Source: Phascolarctobacterium sp. (GTDB lineage Bacteria > Bacillota > Negativicutes > Acidaminococcales > Acidaminococcaceae). Taken from it: a DNA stretch of 13,285 bases. This document shows, one piece after another, positions 8,533-13,285 of this stretch; the first letter of the stretch is position 1; every line of letters begins with the position of its first letter. Under the pieces are notes generated by a model. That model had not been told where the DNA came from and searched no databases. It worked only from the letters and a program-made list of their open reading frames with translations. The stretch is taken from the NCBI GenBank assembly GCA_024405645.1, contig JAKSOJ010000015.1, forward strand, positions 1-13,285, written 5' to 3'. Made by a program: the position numbers and the translations under genes.

Positions 8533-8564
8533 AGGGTATCAGTCTGTGTGCTGGTTTGATTCCT
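8533..8564 (+). promoter_or_regulatory. Possible structured leader of rpmE mRNA
   Basis: AGGG (8533-8536) and ATCA (8538-8541), separated by a single bulged T, pair with TGAT (8557-8560) and TCCT (8561-8564). This gives an 8-pair stem with one G-U pair and a 15-nt loop. It ends 9 nt before the GAGG binding site (8574-8577). Ribosomal-protein leaders for L31 are known in several phyla; this stem may be one, but it has not been matched to a known model and its 5' arm lies at the predicted start point. Confidence 0.25.
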
Positions 8565-8585
8565 TTATAAAGTGAGGTGTAAAGA

Positions 8586-8783
8586 ATGAAAGAAAAGATT
8601 CATCCGAATTATGTTAAAGTTATGGCTATTTGCGGTTGCGGTAACACTTTCGAAACCATGTCTACCAAAAAAGAAATGCACGTGGATGTTTGCTCTAAAT
8701 GCCATCCATTCTTCACTGGTCAACAACGTAATTTAGCTGCTCGTGGTCGTATTGAAAAATTCAACAAACGTTACGGCAAATAA
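8586..8783 (+). CDS. rpmE: 50S ribosomal protein L31 (zinc-binding form)
   Basis: Large-subunit ribosomal protein L31, 65 residues, the usual size for the short form. It forms a bridge between the subunits near the central protuberance. The zinc-containing C+ type is shown by C16-x-C18 and C36-x-x-C39; a zinc-independent paralogue may exist elsewhere. The family signatures IHPNY (5-9) and HPFFTG (40-45) are both present, and the tail is basic ([12 protein letters not shown]). The ATG follows GAGG by 8 nt. The gene has its own predicted promoter upstream and a strong intrinsic terminator 13 bp downstream. Linkage of rpmE to prfA and prmC is common in Bacillota. Confidence 0.98.
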   Translation: MKEKIHPNYVKVMAICGCGNTFETMSTKKEMHVDVCSKCHPFFTGQQRNLAARGRIEKFNKRYGK

Positions 8784-8796
8784 TAAATCTAAAATT

Positions 8797-8825
8797 AAAG
8801 CGGTGCTTGTGCACCGCTTTTTTTC
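8797..8825 (+). terminator. Intrinsic terminator of rpmE
   Basis: A perfect 10-bp stem, AAAGCGGTGC (8797-8806) with GCACCGCTTT (8811-8820), has a TTGT loop and runs into an unbroken T tract to 8824. This is a classical Rho-independent terminator and separates rpmE from the following operon. Confidence 0.95.
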
Positions 8826-8838
8826 TTTATATATCTAG

Positions 8839-8867
8839 TAGAAAAAAACATCAAAATAGCATATAAT
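8839..8867 (+). promoter_or_regulatory. Predicted promoter of the DUF1385-prfA-prmC-tsaC operon
   Basis: A perfect TATAAT (8862-8867) lies 17 nt after TAGAAA (8839-8844, 4 of 6 matches to TTGACA). Transcription would begin near 8874, about 37 nt before the first ATG. Its place between the rpmE terminator and the next gene supports the call. Confidence 0.5.
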
Positions 8868-8910
8868 AAAATGATTAGGATTAATCAATTGTTTATATGG
8901 AGTAAAATTT

Positions 8911-9828
8911 ATGAGTAATGAAAATAAAGACACTGCTTGTCCTGTAAAATGTAGCGTGGGTGGGCAGGCAGTCATTGAGGGCGTAATGATGCGCGGACCG
9001 GAAAAGGTCGCTGTGGCAGTACGCCAAGCCAATGGTGAAATTATCGTTGATGTTAAGCCTGTAAGCAGCATTCGCGATAAATATCCAATCTTAAAGAAGC
9101 CTCTTTTAAGAGGTGTTATTGCTCTTTTTGAATCTTTATCAGATGGCATGAAGGCTCTGTCCTATAGTGCGCAGGTATCTGGAGAAGAGGATGAGCAAAT
9201 GGATTCTACTGAAATGGCAATGACAATTGCTTTCAGTGTAGTTCTTGCCGTGGGTCTTTTTATAGTTATTCCTACATGGTCTATGAGGTTTTTACATACT
9301 CTAACCAATGACCCTATGAAGCTCAACTTAGCAGAGGGCTTTATGCGTATGTTCATTTTCCTGTCCTATATTACAGCGATTTCTTCCATGGATGATATTC
9401 AGAGAGTATTCCAATATCATGGAGCGGAACATAAAACAATCTATACCTACGAAGCAGGGTTGCCCTTAGAAGTAGAGAATGTTAGACCCTTTAGTACTTT
9501 ACACCCCCGTTGTGGCACTAACTTTTTAATGATTGTCATGCTTATCAGTATGTTCATCTTTACTTTCCTTGGCTGGCCAAACTTAATTGAAAGAATTTTG
9601 TCCCGTGTGGTTTTGATGCCCGTAATTGCAGGTGTTAGCTATGAAATCATACGCTTTGCTGGTGCTCACGTAGATAATTCTTTAGTGCGTGCAGCGATTA
9701 TGCCAGGTTTGTTGTTGCAAAAGCTAACTACTCGTCAACCAGATGACTCTCAAATTGAAGTAGCAATTGCTAGTTTAAAAGCTGTGTTGCCAGAGTATCA
9801 AGAAGAAGGAGAAGAAAATGCTGAATAA
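8911..9828 (+). CDS. DUF1385 family membrane protein (YqhQ-like)
   Basis: Conserved bacterial membrane protein of unknown function, 305 residues. Some databases call the family a predicted metal-dependent enzyme. Family blocks are visible: [14 protein letters not shown] (17-30), [13 protein letters not shown] (169-181), [12 protein letters not shown] (195-206), [13 protein letters not shown] (241-253) and the near-C-terminal [19 protein letters not shown] (269-287). H170, E173, H174, H198 and C201 are candidate metal ligands. Hydrophobic stretches near 104-122, 144-157, 204-222 and 233-247 suggest several membrane helices. GGAG lies 8 nt before the ATG. The stop overlaps the prfA start by 11 bp and the prfA binding site lies inside this gene, so translation of the two is linked. 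This gene is found beside prfA in many Bacillota, hinting at co-regulation with translation genes; a direct role there is only inference. Confidence 0.92.
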   Translation: MSNENKDTACPVKCSVGGQAVIEGVMMRGPEKVAVAVRQANGEIIVDVKPVSSIRDKYPILKKPLLRGVIALFESLSDGMKALSYSAQVSGEEDEQMDSTEMAMTIAFSVVLAVGLFIVIPTWSMRFLHTLTNDPMKLNLAEGFMRMFIFLSYITAISSMDDIQRVFQYHGAEHKTIYTYEAGLPLEVENVRPFSTLHPRCGTNFLMIVMLISMFIFTFLGWPNLIERILSRVVLMPVIAGVSYEIIRFAGAHVDNSLVRAAIMPGLLLQKLTTRQPDDSQIEVAIASLKAVLPEYQEEGEENAE

Positions 9829-10885
9829 ATTACAAGCTGTTGAAGATAGATTTATGGATTTGGAAATGAAAATTTCCGATCCTGATGTAATTGCCAATCA
9901 AGATGAATGGCAAAAATTAACCAGGGCCCATTCCAAACTGGAACCTGTCGTAACCGCATTTCGTGAGTATAAGCAATTAATTGCTACTCGTGATGAGGCT
10001 GAAGAAATTCTCCAAATGGGCGGGGACGATGAACTGGTTGAAATGGCCAAGGAAGAACTAAAAATTGTTAAGCCTGAAATCGAGGCATATGAAGAAAAGT
10101 TAACCATTCTGCTTTTGCCAGGAGATCCTAACGATGACAAAAATGTAATAGTGGAAATTCGTGGCGGTGCTGGTGGCGATGAAGCAGCACTTTTCGCAGG
10201 CGTATTGTTTAGGATGTACACTCGTTATGCGGAAACTCGTGGTTGGCGTGTGGAAATTATGGATACTTCTGAAACCGGTTTGGGTGGTTTCAAAGAAGTT
10301 GTGTTCCAGGTTTCTGGTGATGCTGTGTTTAGTCGCATGAAATTTGAATCTGGTGTTCATCGTGTACAACGTGTACCGGAAACTGAAGCTCAAGGTCGTA
10401 TTCATACTTCTACTGTTACTGTTGCAGTATTGCCTGAAGCGGAAGAGGTTGATGTAGAAATTAATCCTGCAGATATTCGCGTCGACACTTATCGTGCTGG
10501 CGGTGCTGGCGGACAATACGTTAACAAAACTGAATCTGCAGTTCGTATGACACATATTCCTACTGGCATTGTTGCCCAATGTCAGGATGAAAAATCTCAA
10601 TTGAAGAATCGCGAAAAATGTATGCGTGTTTTGCGTGCGAGAATTTTGGAAAAGGTTCAAGAGGAACAAAGAGCTGCTACTGCTGATGATCGTAAGTCCC
10701 AAGTTGGTACTGGCGACCGTAGCGAAAGAATTCGTACCTATAACTATCCCCAAGGCCGTGTGACAGACCATCGCATTGGCTTGACCTTACATAAATTAGA
10801 TCAAATTGTTAATGGAGATATGGATGAATTGCTGGATGCTTTGATTACCGCAAAACAAAGCGAACAGCTTCGTCAAATGAAATAA
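9818..10885 (+). CDS. prfA: Peptide chain release factor 1
   Basis: Class I release factor that recognises UAA and UAG in the ribosomal A site and triggers peptidyl-tRNA hydrolysis. The length of 355 residues is standard. The codon-reading tripeptide is P187-E188-T189, a PxT form also seen in other Bacillota RF1 proteins and distinct from the SPF of RF2. The catalytic G231-G232-Q233 lies in [20 protein letters not shown]233 is the residue methylated by Prm[11 protein letters not shown] (114-123) and the C-terminal [16 protein letters not shown] (305-320) are also conserved. AAGGAG lies 6 nt before the ATG, within the end of the DUF1385 gene, which overlaps by 11 bp. prmC begins 1 nt after the stop, placing the methyltransferase beside its substrate. 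Confidence 0.98.
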   Translation: MLNKLQAVEDRFMDLEMKISDPDVIANQDEWQKLTRAHSKLEPVVTAFREYKQLIATRDEAEEILQMGGDDELVEMAKEELKIVKPEIEAYEEKLTILLLPGDPNDDKNVIVEIRGGAGGDEAALFAGVLFRMYTRYAETRGWRVEIMDTSETGLGGFKEVVFQVSGDAVFSRMKFESGVHRVQRVPETEAQGRIHTSTVTVAVLPEAEEVDVEINPADIRVDTYRAGGAGGQYVNKTESAVRMTHIPTGIVAQCQDEKSQLKNREKCMRVLRARILEKVQEEQRAATADDRKSQVGTGDRSERIRTYNYPQGRVTDHRIGLTLHKLDQIVNGDMDELLDALITAKQSEQLRQMK

Positions 10886-10886
10886 G

Positions 10887-11807
10887 ATGACCAAAACCGT
10901 TTGGACAATAAAAAGAATTTTAGAGTGGACAAAGCAGTATTTTATGGATAAAGGCGTGGATAATCCACGTCTAGATGCCGAAGTGCTGCTTTGTGCAGTT
11001 TTGGACTGTGGACGCATTAATTTGTTTTTGGATCAGGACAGACCCTTGGTGGAAAAAGAGTTAGGTCAGTATAAATCCTACGTAATGCGTCGTGCTCAGC
11101 ATGAGCCTATTGCTTATATTCTTGGTGAAAAGGCTTTTATGAGCAATACTTTTAAAGTAACTCCTGCAACTTTGATTCCGCGTCCTGAAACTGAACTTTT
11201 GGTAGAAAGCATTGCTCGCGTAGTTCCTATGCTAAAACCAGAGGGTGATGTTAAAATTTTGGACATTGGCACAGGTAGTGGGGCAATAATTGTTTCCTTG
11301 TTAGATATGTTGCCCAACGCCAAGGGTGTAGGCGTGGATATTTCCGTAGATGCTTTAATCGTAGCCAAAGAAAATTCTGAACGTATTGGCGTAAAGGAGC
11401 GTTGTGGATTCCTTCATAGCGATCTTTTTAGCAAGGTGCCTTTGGATAAAAAATTCGACATTATCGTAAGTAATCCGCCTTACATTCCTGAAGCAGATAT
11501 GGAAGGTTTGGACGAGGATGTCAAAAAAGAACCTGTTACCGCTCTTGTTGGTGGTAAGGATGGGCTGGATTTCTACCGTCGAATTATTGCGGAAGCGCAA
11601 GCACATATGGAACCAGAAGGCTTACTCGCTTTTGAGGTGGGCGTCCATGAGGCGCAAGCTGTTGCCAAGTTATGCATTGACGCGGGCTTTGCTGCTACTA
11701 GCATTCGCAAGGATTACGCGGGCATTGAGCGACATGTATTTGCAATTAAATCCCTAGAGGAGAATAAATATGAAAACTTGTTATTGGAAACTAGTCGAGA
11801 ACTCTGA
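10887..11807 (+). CDS. prmC: Peptide chain release factor N5-glutamine methyltransferase
   Basis: SAM-dependent enzyme that methylates the glutamine of the GGQ motif of RF1 and RF2, raising termination efficiency. It has 306 residues, slightly long. The N-terminal helical domain is followed by HEPIAYILGEKAF (72-84) and LIPRPETE (96-103). SAM motif I is DIGTGSGAI (126-134), D151 is the likely ribose-binding acid, and the catalytic NPPY is at 196-199. The family usually ends near the ERHVFAI stretch (281-287); here about 19 more residues run into the next gene, giving a 38-bp overlap with tsaC. There is no clear ribosome binding site, and the ATG lies 1 nt after the prfA stop, so translation probably depends on coupling to prfA. 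Confidence 0.97.
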   Translation: MTKTVWTIKRILEWTKQYFMDKGVDNPRLDAEVLLCAVLDCGRINLFLDQDRPLVEKELGQYKSYVMRRAQHEPIAYILGEKAFMSNTFKVTPATLIPRPETELLVESIARVVPMLKPEGDVKILDIGTGSGAIIVSLLDMLPNAKGVGVDISVDALIVAKENSERIGVKERCGFLHSDLFSKVPLDKKFDIIVSNPPYIPEADMEGLDEDVKKEPVTALVGGKDGLDFYRRIIAEAQAHMEPEGLLAFEVGVHEAQAVAKLCIDAGFAATSIRKDYAGIERHVFAIKSLEENKYENLLLETSREL

Positions 11808-12852
11808 TAATGCACTCGCACATAAAGAGGCTGCGGAATTTATCAAAGCAGGCGAATGTGTAGCTTTTCCAACAGAAACTGTATATGGTCTTGGTGCCGA
11901 TGGGTTAAATGCAGAGGCTGTGAAGAAGATTTTCGAAGCCAAGGGGCGTCCAAATGATAATCCGCTTATTCTGCATATTAGTAAAAAAGAAGATATTGAT
12001 CAGCTAACTACTGGTCTTAATAATAATGCCAAAGCCATTATGGAACATTTTATGCCTGGTCCGATTACGATTGTTATTAATAAATCCGACATCGTTCCAG
12101 ATGCTGTCAGTGCGGGGCTACCTACGGTGGCTGTGCGTTGGCCGGCCCATAAGGATGCCCAGGATTTTATCAGAGCTTGCGGTTGTCCTATAGCAGCACC
12201 CTCTGCTAATATTTCCGGTCGACCAAGCCCGACAAATGCGCAAGACGTAATGGAAGATATGAATGGCAAAATTGCCGGCGTTTTAGACGGAGGTTCATGT
12301 AATATTGGCGTGGAAAGCACCATCGTAGATACTACCGAAGCAGTTCCAATGATTCTACGTCCAGGTGGCATTACTTATGAACAGTTAACAGAAGTGCTAG
12401 GTGTTGTAGAAATAGATCCTGCCTTGCATGGTGACCCCAATTTTAAACCCAAAGCTCCCGGCATGAAGTATAGACATTATGCTCCTAAGTCCCCGGTCTA
12501 TTTGTTCGAGGGAGACGCTGCAAATTGTGTAGCTGATGAAGCTAAAAAAGCGTTGGAAAAGGGTATGCGTGTTGGCGTACTTTGTGATGAAGCAACCGCT
12601 CAAAAGTTATCCGAAAATGAGAAACTGTTTTTAGCTAACTGGGGAAGTAATCGCGAAACATTGGCTAGTGAGTTGTACTATATGCTTCGTGACTATGATA
12701 GAACCATGCCAGACGTTATTCTTGCACAAGGTGTAAGCGAGGAAGGCATAGGCCTGGCAATTATGAATAGAATGCGCAAAGCAGCTGGTTTTCAAATAGT
12801 AACACTCGAGAAAGGCTCCCTACTCATAAATGGGCAAGTTTTTCAAGTGTAA
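11770..12852 (+). CDS. L-threonylcarbamoyladenylate synthase, Sua5 type
   Basis: Makes threonylcarbamoyl-AMP from threonine, bicarbonate and ATP, the first step of t6A37 formation in tRNAs reading ANN codons. At 360 residues it is the long Sua5/YwlC form: a YrdC domain (about 15-200) plus a C-terminal Sua5 domain (about 240-345). Visible residues are FPTETVYGLGADG (33-45), K58-G-R60 with P61-N62-D63, PGPIT (96-100), S145-A-N147 and the linker KAPGMKYRHYAP (228-239), which closes over the active site in this family. GAGGAG lies 7 nt before the ATG, inside the end of prmC, and no other Met codon occurs before the PTETVYG motif, so the 38-bp overlap is real. The later pathway genes tsaB, tsaD and tsaE are not in this window. 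The short TsaC and long Sua5 forms share the reaction. Confidence 0.96.
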   Translation: MKTCYWKLVENSDNALAHKEAAEFIKAGECVAFPTETVYGLGADGLNAEAVKKIFEAKGRPNDNPLILHISKKEDIDQLTTGLNNNAKAIMEHFMPGPITIVINKSDIVPDAVSAGLPTVAVRWPAHKDAQDFIRACGCPIAAPSANISGRPSPTNAQDVMEDMNGKIAGVLDGGSCNIGVESTIVDTTEAVPMILRPGGITYEQLTEVLGVVEIDPALHGDPNFKPKAPGMKYRHYAPKSPVYLFEGDAANCVADEAKKALEKGMRVGVLCDEATAQKLSENEKLFLANWGSNRETLASELYYMLRDYDRTMPDVILAQGVSEEGIGLAIMNRMRKAAGFQIVTLEKGSLLINGQVFQV

Positions 12853-12874
12853 ATAATGTATTCTTTTTTTGGAG

Positions 12875-12929
12875 CCATAAAATTAATGTATGATTTATAT
12901 TTTTATGGTACAATACTTTTATCCATAAA
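12875..12929. repeat. Three alternating CCATAAA half-sites around the rpiB promoter
   Basis: CCATAAAA (12875-12882), its exact complement TTTTATGG (12901-12908) and CCATAAAT (12923-12930) alternate in orientation, with 18- and 14-nt spacers. The middle copy overlaps the TGG of the extended -10 (12906-12914). The sites could be operator half-sites or arms of two alternative hairpins. The region is AT-rich, so chance is possible. Confidence 0.4.
12906..12914 (+). promoter_or_regulatory. Predicted extended -10 promoter of rpiB
   Basis: TGGTACAAT is a TGn-extended -10 with 5 of 6 matches to TATAAT in the hexamer at 12909-12914. The -35 position (ATGTAT, 12886-12891) is poor, as is usual for extended -10 promoters. 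Transcription would start near 12921, about 33 nt before the ATG. No GC-rich terminator separates tsaC from rpiB, so read-through is also likely. Confidence 0.45.
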
Positions 12930-12953
12930 TTTAATTTTAGGAGGATGTTTATT

Positions 12954-13285
12954 ATGAAAATTGCAATGGGCTCTGACCATGGTGGAATTCATCTGAAAAA
13001 TCATATTAAAGCATATTTGGAAGGTAAAGGCTATGAAGTAATCGACCATGGCACTTATACCGAAGATTCCTGTGACTATCCTGACTTTGCAAAGAAGGTT
13101 TGTGAAGACATTACCTCTGGTGCATCTGGCGCTGAAAAAGGTATTTTAGTTTGTGGTACTGGCATTGGTATTTCCATGGCTGCTAACAAATGCAAAGGCA
13201 TTCGCGCTGCGCTTGTTGCAGATGTATTTTCTGCTAAAATGGCTGCAGAACATAACAATGCTAATGTAATTTGCATGGGTGAACG
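12954..13285 (+). CDS. rpiB: Ribose-5-phosphate isomerase B (3' end cut by window)
   Basis: Interconverts ribulose 5-phosphate and ribose 5-phosphate in the non-oxidative pentose phosphate pathway; some RpiB/LacAB relatives act on allose 6-phosphate or galactose 6-phosphate. The first 110 codons are present, about three quarters of the usual 145-150 residues. The family core is clear: GSDHGG (6-11), the phosphate- and sugar-binding CGTGIGIS (67-74) with the catalytic-base candidate C67, and HNNANV (100-105) with H100, the expected ring-opening histidine. This pattern favours RpiB over LacA or LacB. An ideal AGGAGG lies 9 nt before the ATG. It follows tsaC by 101 bp with its own predicted promoter. 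A prfA-prmC-tsaC-rpiB order is seen in many Bacillota, often with ywlE between tsaC and rpiB; ywlE is absent here. Confidence 0.96.
   Translation, partial: MKIAMGSDHGGIHLKNHIKAYLEGKGYEVIDHGTYTEDSCDYPDFAKKVCEDITSGASGAEKGILVCGTGIGISMAANKCKGIRAALVADVFSAKMAAEHNNANVICMGE

Noticed and set aside
10100..10771. Open frame of 223 codons on the minus strand opposite prfA
   Set aside because: It is a mirror of RF1 codon usage: Ser/Thr/Asn-rich, no known motif, no translation signal.
12853..12908. Intrinsic terminator after tsaC
   Set aside because: The only inverted repeat is AT-rich with an 18-nt loop and is not followed by a T tract. The run of T at 12862-12870 comes before it, so an operator or chance repeat fits better.
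1..13285. Mobile element, CRISPR array, prophage, toxin-antitoxin, defence or secondary-metabolite system
   Set aside because: No transposase, integrase, direct-repeat array, tRNA-linked attachment site or biosynthetic gene was seen. All thirteen genes belong to core or common families with uniform style and tight operon spacing.

Overview
The window reads as ordinary chromosomal DNA from a low-to-moderate GC Bacillota. Strong AGGAGG-type ribosome binding sites precede most genes. A type I methionine aminopeptidase with an N-terminal SEC-C zinc motif, a zinc-ribbon L31, a DUF1385 protein beside prfA, and a FtsH of the kind I associate with Clostridia all fit. A clostridial or Negativicutes host is my best guess, but the class cannot be fixed by eye. 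Thirteen genes are visible. Eleven are complete; the MFS gene is cut by the left edge and rpiB by the right edge.

Left arm (1-4631, minus strand): four genes run leftward in the order dedA, low-specificity L-threonine aldolase, ftsH, MFS transporter. Gaps are 34 bp, 41 bp and a 4-bp ATGA overlap, so they probably form one operon of membrane and quality-control functions plus one amino-acid enzyme. A good sigma-A-type promoter lies before dedA.

Centre (4632-8486): a 200-250 bp AT-rich divergent region holds a palindromic -10 element that reads as TATAAT on both strands. Rightward from it come map (methionine aminopeptidase), an AzgA-type purine permease of the NCS2 family, and a DUF815 AAA-type ATPase. 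They are tightly spaced and probably co-transcribed. A weak hairpin spans the stop codon of the ATPase gene.

Right arm (8487-13285, plus strand): rpmE has its own promoter, a possible structured leader and a strong intrinsic terminator. A new promoter then drives DUF1385 gene-prfA-prmC-tsaC, with an 11-bp overlap, a 1-nt gap and a 38-bp overlap in turn. This is a translation cluster: RF1 (prfA) is the substrate of the methyltransferase PrmC, and TsaC makes the threonylcarbamoyl adenylate used for tRNA t6A. rpiB follows after 101 bp with an extended -10 promoter set among three alternating copies of a CCATAAA half-site.

I saw no mobile element, CRISPR array, tRNA, rRNA, toxin-antitoxin pair or defence island, and no evidence for an undescribed system. 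The points most worth checking are the repeated half-sites at rpiB, the rpmE leader, a cysteine cluster in the DUF815 protein, the divergent dedA/map region, and DUF1385, a conserved family of unknown function.
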